This document shows positions 9,428-17,276 of a DNA stretch of 64,000 bases, in pieces. The notes under the pieces were generated by a model, which ran no database searches, was not told where the DNA came from, and saw only the letters and a list, made by a program, of their open reading frames with translations. The translations under genes and the position numbers were made by a program. Position 1 is the stretch's first letter; each line of letters opens with the position of its first letter. Source of the DNA: Thermoanaerobaculia bacterium (lineage in GTDB: Bacteria; Acidobacteriota; Thermoanaerobaculia; Multivoradales; Multivoraceae); the NCBI GenBank assembly GCA_022826745.1, contig JAJDUI010000022.1:62001-126000 (forward strand). The letters run 5' to 3'.

Positions 9428-11440
9428 ATGCTCAAACGGGATCGGTGCTGCCTGGTGGTCAGAACGCGAGGCCTGAAGATGGCACTGGTTGGGCTCTTCT
9501 GCTGCGTAGGGGCCTTGGGACAGGAACCCGAAGACACCGACTGGTTGGTCGTTACCGGCAACAATGCGAGCCAGCGGTACGCCCCGCTCGGGCAGATCGA
9601 TCGGGACAACTTCCAGGAGCTCGAGGTTGCCTGGCGCTGGTCGTCGCCGGACAACGAGTTGATGACCGGGGGTGGTCAGACGACGGGGCGGCGCATGGTG
9701 CCGCGGAACCATGAGGCGATTCCGATCAAGGTCGGTGACCGGCTCTATGCAACGACGGGCTACGGGCAGATCGCGGCCATTGAAATCGAGCAGGGAACGA
9801 GCCTGTGGACTTACGACCCCAAGGCCTACGTCCATGGCCGGCCGACGAACCTCGGCTTCACGCATCGCGGGGCCGCGTACTGGAACGATCCGGACCTGCC
9901 CGGCGAGGGGGGGCGGCTGGTCTGGGCGGGAGGCGACTCCTTCCTGCGCGCGGTGGACACGCTGAGCGGCGAACCGATCGCCACCTTCGGAGACGGCGGC
10001 AGCGTCGACCTCACGCTCGGTCTGCACCGCAAGGTGTCGCGGCGGGTCTACAGCGTGAGCTCGCCGGTCACCCTGTGCCGCGACGTGGCGATTGTCGGAT
10101 CTTCGATCTCGGACGGGCCGCGCGCGCCGGAGGCGCCGCCGGGCGACGTCCGCGGATTCGACGTCCGCACCGGCGAGCAGCTCTGGACGTTCCACTCGAT
10201 TCCGCAGGAGGGCGAACCCGGCCGCGACACCTGGGAGAACGGTTCGTGGAAGGTCAGCGGCAACACGAACGTCTGGACCCTGATGAGCGCCGACCCGGAA
10301 CTCGGTCTCGCCTACCTGCCCTTCGGCACGCCGACGAACGACTGGTACGGCGGGCACCGCCTCGGCGACAACCTCTACGCGGAGTCGCTGGTTGCGGTCG
10401 ACTGCGAGACTGGGGAGCGCCGCTGGCACTTCCAGATGGTCCACCACGGCCTCTGGGACTACGACCTGCCGACTTCGGCCATCATCGGCGACATCGAGGT
10501 CGAGGGCCGCTCGATCCGGGCGGCGATGCAGCTCTCCAAGCAGGGTTTCCTGTACGTCTTCGACGCCGGCACCGGCGAACCGGTGTGGCCGATCCTGGAG
10601 CGCGAAGTGCCGCAGACCGGCATCGTCGGCGAGCGGACGTCGCCGACACAGCCCTTCCCCACGAAGCCGCCGGCCTTCGAACGCCAGGGCCTCGGCCCGG
10701 ACGATCTGATCGACTTCACGGCGGAGCTTCGCGGCGAAGCGATGGCCGTCCTCTCCCGACACCAGTACGGGCCGATGTTCACGCCGCCCACGGAACGCGG
10801 CACGTTCCTGATGCCCGGCTATGGCGGCGGCGCGAGCTGGCCCGGAGGCGCCTTCGACCCGGAGACGGGCATGCTCTACGTGCCGTCCTTCACCTGGCCC
10901 GTCGTCAACACGCTCCGCAAGCCGGACCCGAGCCGCTCGTCCTTCGACTACGTCGGCCGCATCACGAGCGACATCCGCGGCCCGCGCGACCTGCCGCTGG
11001 TCAAACCGCCCTATTCTCGGGTCACTGCCTACGACATGAACAGCGGCGAGATCGCCTGGACCGCGCCTCTGGGCTACGGCCCGCGCCGGCACCCGGACCT
11101 TGCCGCGCTCGACCTGCCGGCACTCGGCTCCGGCGCCCGCGGCCACGTCGTGGCGACGAAGACGCTGCTGTTTGTGACCTCCGGCCGGTCGCTCGCCCTC
11201 CGCGGCGTCGACCGGGAGGCGACGGCGGAGGGCGCCGGACGCGACGACTGGCGCATCGAGACCCCGGCGCTGCGCGCATTCGACAAGGCGACCGGCGAAC
11301 TCGTCGGCGAGATCGAGTTGCCCGCGCACACCGACGGCAGTCCCATCACCTTCCTGCATCAGGGCAAGCAGTACCTCGTGTTCGCGCTCGGCGGCCGCGG
11401 CGCGCCATTCGAGCTGATCGCTTACCGGCTGCCCAGCTAG
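9428..11440 (+). CDS. PQQ-dependent dehydrogenase (quinoprotein glucose dehydrogenase-like)
   Basis: A 670-residue periplasmic quinoprotein. A signal sequence (basic start, then MALVGLFCCVGALGQ) is followed by the family entry motif WLVVTGNNASQRYAPLGQI and repeated beta-propeller blades rich in W and G (LWTYDP, ERRWHFQ). The active-site loop HHGLWDYDLPTSA, with Asp344 as the likely catalytic base, matches the glucose/sugar-dehydrogenase branch rather than the alcohol branch. There is no N-terminal five-helix membrane domain, so this is a soluble secreted form. An internal ATG at 9479 is an alternative start but would shorten the signal peptide. It probably oxidises a sugar or alcohol using PQQ. 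An S15-type hydrolase follows 9 bp downstream. Confidence 0.88.
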   Translation: MLKRDRCCLVVRTRGLKMALVGLFCCVGALGQEPEDTDWLVVTGNNASQRYAPLGQIDRDNFQELEVAWRWSSPDNELMTGGGQTTGRRMVPRNHEAIPIKVGDRLYATTGYGQIAAIEIEQGTSLWTYDPKAYVHGRPTNLGFTHRGAAYWNDPDLPGEGGRLVWAGGDSFLRAVDTLSGEPIATFGDGGSVDLTLGLHRKVSRRVYSVSSPVTLCRDVAIVGSSISDGPRAPEAPPGDVRGFDVRTGEQLWTFHSIPQEGEPGRDTWENGSWKVSGNTNVWTLMSADPELGLAYLPFGTPTNDWYGGHRLGDNLYAESLVAVDCETGERRWHFQMVHHGLWDYDLPTSAIIGDIEVEGRSIRAAMQLSKQGFLYVFDAGTGEPVWPILEREVPQTGIVGERTSPTQPFPTKPPAFERQGLGPDDLIDFTAELRGEAMAVLSRHQYGPMFTPPTERGTFLMPGYGGGASWPGGAFDPETGMLYVPSFTWPVVNTLRKPDPSRSSFDYVGRITSDIRGPRDLPLVKPPYSRVTAYDMNSGEIAWTAPLGYGPRRHPDLAALDLPALGSGARGHVVATKTLLFVTSGRSLALRGVDREATAEGAGRDDWRIETPALRAFDKATGELVGEIELPAHTDGSPITFLHQGKQYLVFALGGRGAPFELIAYRLPS

Positions 11441-11449
11441 GAGTACACG

Positions 11450-13372
11450 ATGAAATCGAAGATCGGATTCCTGACGCTCTGGTCCATTCCGCTCCTGGCC
11501 GCGGCCCTCGCCTGCGCTCCGGCCGGCGGCGACCTGCCGGCCGCCGGCGAGCACGCCGGCTTCGGCGCCTACACACGGGAGGCGACCTACGACGGCGCCA
11601 ACCGCTACTCGGTCTACATCCCGATGCCGGACGGCGTCCGCGTCGCGGTCGACTACTTCATCCCGACCAGCGAAGGCGTCGAGGCGACCGAACCGTTGCC
11701 GACGATCCTGCACTACACCCGCTACATCCGCGCCGTCGAGTACCAGACGGAAGACGGCAACACGGGGATCTCCTCGCAAGCCGAACGCGACCCGATCCTC
11801 CAGCACATGCTGCACCGTGGCTACACGGTCGCCGTCGTCGACGCACGCGGCACCGGCGCCTCCTTCGGTGTGCACAACGGCGCCTTCTCGGTCGAGGAGA
11901 CGGCGGACTCGTACGACATCATCGAGTGGATCGCGGAACAGGCGTGGTCGGACGGCAACGTCGGCATGCAGGGCCGTTCCTACCCGGGCATGACGCAGTA
12001 CCAGGCAGCGACCCAGGCGCCGCCAGCGCTCAAGGCGATCTTCGCCGAGATGGCCGGGCCGACGGCCTACGACTTCGTGTACCGGGGCGGCACCTACAAG
12101 AACGAGTTCATCGAAACCTGGGGCGCCGGCACCATGATGCAGGACACCGCCGGCGGTGCGGCGCCGGTCGACGAGGACCCGGACGGCGCACTTCGCGATG
12201 CGGCCGTCGAAGAGCACAGCGCCAACCTCTGGGCCCACGAGATGGTCGCGCAGGAAGGCTCCGGGCTGCGCGACTGGACGCTCGCCACGGCGGACGGCGG
12301 CCAGGTGTCCTGGGACACGATCGCGACCATCGACGACCGGGAAGCGATCGACGCTTCCGGCATCGCGATCTACCACCTGGCCGGCTGGCTGGACATCTAC
12401 GCCTCGCAGCAGCCCATGTTCTTCGCCAATCTGCCCAATGCGAAACAGAAGATGATGATCGGCCCCTGGATCCACAGCGGCGGCTACGGCGGCGACCTCC
12501 ACAAGGCCGAGTTCCTGCGCTGGTACGACCACTGGCTCAAGGGGATCGACAACGGCGTGATGGACGAACCCCCGGTCCACTACTACGTCATGCAGGGCAG
12601 CCACACCCTCCCGGACGACCCGGAAGTCGAACTGAGCCTCGACGAGAAGCGGGCCGAAGATCCCGCGGCCTGGACCGCTACCGACTCCTGGCCGCCCCCG
12701 GGCCTCTCGACCCGCCGGTTCGCGCTCGCCGACGGCGGCACGCTGACCGATCGCTCGGGCGGCGACGCCGACCAGGACGAGTACACCGTCGACTACTCCT
12801 CTTCCGTCGGCTCGTTCTCCCGCTGGATGAACGGCCACGGCAGCCGGCGGCAGGATCGGCAAGGGACGACCTTCTTCGACGAGCGCTCCGCCGAGAACGC
12901 CAAGGCGCTCACCTACACGACCGAGCCGATGACCGAAGCGATGACGATCACGGGCCACCCGATCGTCCATCTCTCCGTCACGTCCACTCACGACGACGGC
13001 GACTTCTTCTTGTACCTGGAGGAGATCGACGCCGACGGCCGCTCGCACTATGTGACGGAGGGAGCGCTACGGGCCTCGTACCGCGCCGTCGGCGAGGCGC
13101 CGTGGGAGGACCTGGGCCTGCCCTTCCACCGCGGCCACGCGGAGGACCTCGAGCCGTTGCCCGACGAACCGGCGGAACTGCAGATCGACCTGATGGCCAC
13201 CGCGATCACGATCGACGAAGGCCACCGGCTGCGCCTCTCGATCGCCGGCGCCGACGCCGCCAATCACGCCCTCTATCCCGACCCGGAAGGCGCCGACGCG
13301 CCGACCATCACGGTGCTTCGAGGCGGCGAGGACGGTTCCTGGCTGGACGTACCCGTCGACGACGGCGGTTGA
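11450..13372 (+). CDS. CocE/NonD-family S15 hydrolase, predicted lipoprotein
   Basis: A 640-residue serine hydrolase of the X-Pro dipeptidyl-peptidase (S15)/cocaine esterase family. The N-terminus is a lipoprotein signal (AAALAC, lipobox cysteine near residue 22). The catalytic domain shows the nucleophile elbow GRSYPG with Ser177, a probable Asp315 in AGWLDIY and His342 in GPWIHSGG. After about residue 400 comes the beta-sandwich C-terminal domain typical of the family (GHPIVHLSVTSTHDDGDF, LRLSIAGADAANH). It should hydrolyse esters, amides or peptides on the periplasmic side; the substrate is unknown. Its start lies 9 bp after the PQQ dehydrogenase stop, so one transcript is likely. Confidence 0.88.
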   Translation: MKSKIGFLTLWSIPLLAAALACAPAGGDLPAAGEHAGFGAYTREATYDGANRYSVYIPMPDGVRVAVDYFIPTSEGVEATEPLPTILHYTRYIRAVEYQTEDGNTGISSQAERDPILQHMLHRGYTVAVVDARGTGASFGVHNGAFSVEETADSYDIIEWIAEQAWSDGNVGMQGRSYPGMTQYQAATQAPPALKAIFAEMAGPTAYDFVYRGGTYKNEFIETWGAGTMMQDTAGGAAPVDEDPDGALRDAAVEEHSANLWAHEMVAQEGSGLRDWTLATADGGQVSWDTIATIDDREAIDASGIAIYHLAGWLDIYASQQPMFFANLPNAKQKMMIGPWIHSGGYGGDLHKAEFLRWYDHWLKGIDNGVMDEPPVHYYVMQGSHTLPDDPEVELSLDEKRAEDPAAWTATDSWPPPGLSTRRFALADGGTLTDRSGGDADQDEYTVDYSSSVGSFSRWMNGHGSRRQDRQGTTFFDERSAENAKALTYTTEPMTEAMTITGHPIVHLSVTSTHDDGDFFLYLEEIDADGRSHYVTEGALRASYRAVGEAPWEDLGLPFHRGHAEDLEPLPDEPAELQIDLMATAITIDEGHRLRLSIAGADAANHALYPDPEGADAPTITVLRGGEDGSWLDVPVDDGG

Positions 13373-13399
13373 GGCAGCGGAGTTCGCTTCGTCGCACTT

Positions 13400-14176
13400 C
13401 TACGGGGCAAGCTCCTGGCCGTCGCGCTCCGCCACCACCAGGGTCCACACGCGAGGCGCATTCCTGGAGTTCGCGTCGGCGTCTTTCTCCGAGAAGGCGT
13501 ACCAGCCCACCAGCGGGGCGGCCACGCCCTGCTCTTCCGGGTCCAGCCTTGCTCGGAGCCTGACCCGGCCGTGCCGGTCGGCTTCCTCGGCGTCGCGCCG
13601 TTCCAGCTCGACATCCGAGAAGCCGAGCACCCGCCGGTAGCAGGGAAACAGTGCCTTGTACGCGCTCTCCTTGGCCGAGAACGCGAGCGTGAACATCTCA
13701 GCCTCGGTCAGGCCGCCGGCGCTTCCCTGACGAAGACTCATCTCGCGGTCGTTCAACACTCGCGCACCGAGCCGCCCGGCCTGCTGTGTTGAGACGACGC
13801 GTTCCACGTCGACGCCGAGGCCCCGGTACCGGTCAGCCGCGGCGACAGCGGCGAAGCCGAAACCGGCGCCGTGGGAAATCGAGCCGACCACGCCCTCCGG
13901 CCATCGGGGGACATCGTCGTCGTCGGCAGCGATCTCGCCCTCCGAAATCGCGGACCCGAGCAAGTGCGTCAGGGCGTGCCGAGCGCTGATCCTGCCGGCA
14001 AGGTACTCCCGCTGGCGCTTGTCGATGGCGCTCTCGAGGGCGGCAGGCAGGCTGAAGCCGAGCTGCCGAGCTTCCTCGACCAGCTTCTCCAGGGGGCCGA
14101 TCTCGTGCGCCGCGACGCTGATGTCGCGGGGAAGGCTCTCCACGAGGCTCGGCGGCACCCCCCGCGCCGCGCTCAC
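13400..14176 (-). CDS. 4'-phosphopantetheinyl transferase (Sfp/EntD type)
   Basis: Transfers phosphopantetheine from CoA to a carrier-protein serine. All three family motifs are present: SISHG, the Mg-binding GLGVDVE and FSAKESAYKAL. The start is assigned to GTG at 14176 because it overlaps the upstream stop in a GTGA arrangement, giving 258 residues; the open frame extends further upstream but would lie inside the DCC-family gene. The sequence resembles the EntD/NpgN subgroup (RYLAGRISARHAL-like helix before SISHG). No NRPS, PKS or acyl-carrier gene is in the window, so the carrier protein substrate is unknown. Confidence 0.88.
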   Translation of the reverse strand: MSAARGVPPSLVESLPRDISVAAHEIGPLEKLVEEARQLGFSLPAALESAIDKRQREYLAGRISARHALTHLLGSAISEGEIAADDDDVPRWPEGVVGSISHGAGFGFAAVAAADRYRGLGVDVERVVSTQQAGRLGARVLNDREMSLRQGSAGGLTEAEMFTLAFSAKESAYKALFPCYRRVLGFSDVELERRDAEEADRHGRVRLRARLDPEEQGVAAPLVGWYAFSEKDADANSRNAPRVWTLVVAERDGQELAP

Positions 14177-14634
14177 GCGAGGAAGTAGCGCCGCTGCTCC
14201 GGCGTCGGCACTGGGCACTCGGGCAAACGCCGGCCCACACGGAGGCGGTTCCTGGCCACGAACCGGTAGCCCCAGTCCAACACCGACCGCGGCGCCATCC
14301 ATGGAAGGAGCGCGAGCCAGCGCTCCGGTCCCTGCAACTGGGCAGCAAGCCAGATCACAGCCTCGCTGCGCACCTTGATCTGGCCCGTTGGTGGCGAAGC
14401 CGAAGCGGTGCCGTCAGGCGCCGGCAGAATCTGCAAAACCATGCTGTCCACATCCGCCAGATCGGGCCGGGCGGCGGTCAGGCGCTCGAACGCTTGGCCG
14501 TCCTGCGGCGCGAACCGCACTCCGGGCGGTACGCCGCGGGACAGACACCTGGCCACCGACCAGTTGCAAAGCGCGCAGTCGCCGTCGTAGTAGACGATGG
14601 CCCTCGGCGGCCGGCGGTCGCGGCGCTCGTCCAT
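14173..14634 (-). CDS. DCC-family (DUF393) thiol-disulfide oxidoreductase-like protein
   Basis: A 153-residue protein with the defining N-terminal motif VYYDGDCALCNW, giving a CxxC within a thioredoxin-like beginning, followed by RFAPQDG and a helical C-terminal half (WLALLPW, RFVARNRLRVG). Members of the DCC family are thought to be redox proteins, but physiological substrates are mostly unknown. Its stop overlaps the GTG of the phosphopantetheinyl transferase by 4 bases, which suggests translational coupling. A thioredoxin-like gene lies 12 bp upstream. Confidence 0.85.
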   Translation of the reverse strand: MDERRDRRPPRAIVYYDGDCALCNWSVARCLSRGVPPGVRFAPQDGQAFERLTAARPDLADVDSMVLQILPAPDGTASASPPTGQIKVRSEAVIWLAAQLQGPERWLALLPWMAPRSVLDWGYRFVARNRLRVGRRLPECPVPTPEQRRYFLA

Positions 14635-14646
14635 CCGGTAGCCGGC

Positions 14647-15165
14647 CTACCGGTTGGCCGCCTCGTCCAGCACCCGCAGGAAGGCTCTGCCGCTCATCAG
14701 GCGGGGTTCGCCGTCAACCATCTCCATCCGTTCGACGTACGAGGCCGTCTCGCCGTCGGCGCTGTACATGACCAGCGTCGGATAACCCCGTACGCCGAAC
14801 CTCCGGGCAAGGTGGCTCTCCTGCCCGCCGGATTCGGGGTTCATCCGCACCGCGAGCACCGCGTCCAGGTAGCCGTCGACCTCGTCGTCGGTCAGCAGCT
14901 CACGCTCGAACTGGCGGCAGTAAGGGCACCAGTCCGTGTAGATGTACAGGAACAGCGGCAGGCGGTCGCGCTGCTGGACCTCGAGCGCCTCGGCAAGTCC
15001 GGCAGCCCCTTCGTACCAGCCCTCGAAGTCCGGGCGGCCCGCCGGCGAGTCGGAGGCCGCCGCCGGCGCCGCAGGGGAATGCACAAGCAGAGCCGCAATG
15101 CCGGCCAGGAGGAGCACCGCGAGCGCTCCCCAGCCGATCCTCCTGAGCTCAGGGCAGCAGGTCAT
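14647..15165 (-). CDS. Membrane-anchored thioredoxin-like protein
   Basis: A 172-residue protein assigned to start at ATG 15165, just before a short charged segment and a single hydrophobic helix (GWGALAVLLLAGIAALLV), which is either an uncleaved anchor or a signal peptide. The periplasmic part holds the redox motif DWCPYC and, further on, FGVRGYPTLVMYSADG with the cis-Pro expected of a thioredoxin fold. This resembles DUF255/SoxW/DsbD-gamma-type thioredoxins that reduce exported protein disulfides. It is followed by a second redox-type gene (DCC family), making a small redox pair. Confidence 0.83.
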   Translation of the reverse strand: MTCCPELRRIGWGALAVLLLAGIAALLVHSPAAPAAASDSPAGRPDFEGWYEGAAGLAEALEVQQRDRLPLFLYIYTDWCPYCRQFERELLTDDEVDGYLDAVLAVRMNPESGGQESHLARRFGVRGYPTLVMYSADGETASYVERMEMVDGEPRLMSGRAFLRVLDEAANR

Positions 15166-15181
15166 GGCGGGTTCGATCGTA

Positions 15182-16879
15182 TCAGCGCGCGGCGGCCGCC
15201 CTACGACCCGACGGGTCCCCCGGCAACAGCGGAGCGACGCGGCCCATCGCCTCCTCGGCACGGTCGATGAGTCGGCCGAAACCGGCTCGCGTGCGGGCGC
15301 TGACCGCGACGCCGTCGAGTTGGCCGGCCTTCCGTCGCGCTTGCTCTTCCGTCACCAGGTCGCACTTGTTCAACACGACGAGAAGGGGCTTCGAGTCGAG
15401 CGACAGCTCCTCGATCAGCCGCTCCACCGCCTCCACCTTCGTCCGCCATCCCGGATCGGCGGCGTCGACCACGTGGAGAAGAAGATCCGCGTCTCCGAGT
15501 TCCTCCAGCGTCGCCCGGAACGCCCGAACGAGATCGGACGGAAGCTCCGCGATGAAGCCGACCGTGTCGGTGATGACGACTTCGCCTTCGCGCGGGAAGC
15601 GGATGCGCCGACTCGTCGGATCGAGCGTGACGAACAGCTTGCCGGCGGTCTCGACTTCGCTGCGGGTCAGCGCGTTGAGCAGGGTGCTCTTGCCCGCGTT
15701 CGTGTAACCGATCAGGGAGAGAACGGGCACCCGCCGGTCGCGCCGCCGGCTGCGGGCAACGTCCCGCTGCCTGGAGAGCTTCTCGACCTGCCGCTCCAGG
15801 TTGCGGATGCGGTCGCGGATCCGCCGCCGGCCCACCTCCAGAACCGTCTCACCGGGGCCTCGACCGCCGATGCCGCCCGTCAGTCGCGACAGGCCCGCGT
15901 CCTTCTCGGTCAGCCGCGGCAGCGAGTAGCGCAACTGCGCCAGCTCCACCTGGAGCTTGCCGTCGCGGGAACGCGCCCGCTGTGCGAACACGTCCAGGAT
16001 GAGCTGCGTGCGGTCGATCGCCTTGAGCCCGGTCGCGTCCTCGAAAGCCCGAGCCTGGGCGGGCTTCAGGTCGATGTCGAAGATCGCCACCTCGGCGCCG
16101 GCGCGCATGCTCTGGAGAACGATGTCGGTCAGCTTGCCCCGCCCGACGATCGTCCTCGGATGAACCCGCGACCGGCGCTGTCTCAGCGTCCCGGCGACAT
16201 CGACCCCCGCCGAACGGACCAGTTCGACCGTCTCGGCGAAGTGGTCGTCCTCCGGACGCACGCCGATCACCAGAGCCCGTTCCCGCGTCGCCTCACGGCC
16301 CCGCCGGTGGCGGCCGAACTCTCGCTCGACCTCGCGAATGGTCGCCGCGAAGTCGAAGTCCAGCGCGTAGACCTGAGGCGCCTCGACGGTCAGAAAGGGT
16401 GAACCGTCACCGTCGCCGCTGCCGGGATCCTCGCCGGCGCCTGCCGTGTCGGCCGCCGAGGGCGAGAGGTACGCGACCTCGATCGCACCGGCGGAGCCGT
16501 CCGCCTCGGCCTGCACCGCGGCGACCAGGTCGAGGCGAAGCAGCGCGAGGTCGTTCAGGTCGTCGGCGGAGAGCCCTTCTCCCCGCAGGTGGGTATGGAC
16601 CAGGCGCAGGCGCCGGAAGCGTCCGGGACCGCCACGCAAACGGCCGATGTCGGGAATCTCGAGCTGCCGCGCGTCGCCGACGATCACCTTGCTGACCGCG
16701 CCGTCGCGGGTCAGCAGCACGCCTACCTGGCGGCCGATCTCGCGCGAGAGCGCGCAGAGGTGACGGGCCAGCTCGGTCGAGACCACCTCGTCGGGGCGGA
16801 CCTTCCGCCGGTACGTGCGCTCGAGAGCGCCGCGCTGCGCGGCCTTGAGTCCGCGAACGTCGCCGTGCAGCGCTCTCAC
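15182..16879 (-). CDS. hflX: Ribosome-associated GTPase HflX
   Basis: A ribosome-splitting/rescue GTPase. The HflX-specific N-domain is clear (VIGVRPEDDHFAETVELV, GRGKLTDIV, GIGGRGPGE), then a basic coiled segment, then the G domain with G1 GYTNAGKST, G3 DTVGFI and G4 NKCDL. There is an extra N-terminal region of about 190 residues (GLKAAQRGALERTYRRK) seen in long HflX forms. Start choice is unsure: GTG at 16879 is used here, and TTG at 16888 is also in frame; neither has a strong ribosome site. The length is about 565 residues. It is first of a minus-strand run with the thioredoxin-like, DCC and phosphopantetheinyl transferase genes. Confidence 0.93.
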   Translation of the reverse strand: MRALHGDVRGLKAAQRGALERTYRRKVRPDEVVSTELARHLCALSREIGRQVGVLLTRDGAVSKVIVGDARQLEIPDIGRLRGGPGRFRRLRLVHTHLRGEGLSADDLNDLALLRLDLVAAVQAEADGSAGAIEVAYLSPSAADTAGAGEDPGSGDGDGSPFLTVEAPQVYALDFDFAATIREVEREFGRHRRGREATRERALVIGVRPEDDHFAETVELVRSAGVDVAGTLRQRRSRVHPRTIVGRGKLTDIVLQSMRAGAEVAIFDIDLKPAQARAFEDATGLKAIDRTQLILDVFAQRARSRDGKLQVELAQLRYSLPRLTEKDAGLSRLTGGIGGRGPGETVLEVGRRRIRDRIRNLERQVEKLSRQRDVARSRRRDRRVPVLSLIGYTNAGKSTLLNALTRSEVETAGKLFVTLDPTSRRIRFPREGEVVITDTVGFIAELPSDLVRAFRATLEELGDADLLLHVVDAADPGWRTKVEAVERLIEELSLDSKPLLVVLNKCDLVTEEQARRKAGQLDGVAVSARTRAGFGRLIDRAEEAMGRVAPLLPGDPSGRRAAAAR

Positions 16880-16888
16880 TGGGGCCAA

Positions 16889-17276
16889 CCGGCGGTTTCG
16901 GGTTGCAACTTCAAGAAACTGCTATGCTTGCCGCCACGGCGGCGACGCTGGCCCCATTTGGCACGCGCCGCGCACTCGATCGTACGAGTCAGCGCTTGGC
17001 TTCAGCCTTTGTCCTTTAGACAGTCCGTCCATTCCGAGACGACTCACGTCGCCCGAGGGCCGTCCACACAGCCCGTGGTGCACCCAAGGCTATACCCGCC
17101 GCCTGGAATGACGATCCGGTTCTTCAAGCTTCTCGCGCAGGTGGAACTGCAGCGAACGCGGGGCAGCCGCCCAGCGGATTCCGTTCATGGAGTCCCGCCG
17201 TGGCCCGGCACCCGCGCAACCGGAAGCGTCCCACCCGATTCAACCGACGGCGCACTCGCCGTCACCCGGAGACTTT
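16889..17276. other. Divergent intergenic region between hflX and the RNase E/G gene
   Basis: This 388-bp stretch separates two divergently read genes and should hold both promoters. I see no convincing paired -35/-10 elements. A short inverted repeat, GCCGCC-ACG-GCGGC, lies near 16930. An open frame continuous with the RNase gene reaches back to 17187, but its composition does not look like protein. Confidence 0.4.

Noticed and set aside
9428..11440. Lanthanide-type call for the first PQQ dehydrogenase because it also reads WDYD
   Set aside because: WDYDLP is the normal loop of the glucose-dehydrogenase branch, where the second Asp does not diagnose lanthanide use. The vicinal cysteine pair of alcohol dehydrogenases is also missing.
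9341..13048. A 1235-codon antisense open frame opposite the PQQ dehydrogenase and S15 hydrolase
   Set aside because: Low-complexity translation without domains. Both sense genes are clear, with catalytic motifs.
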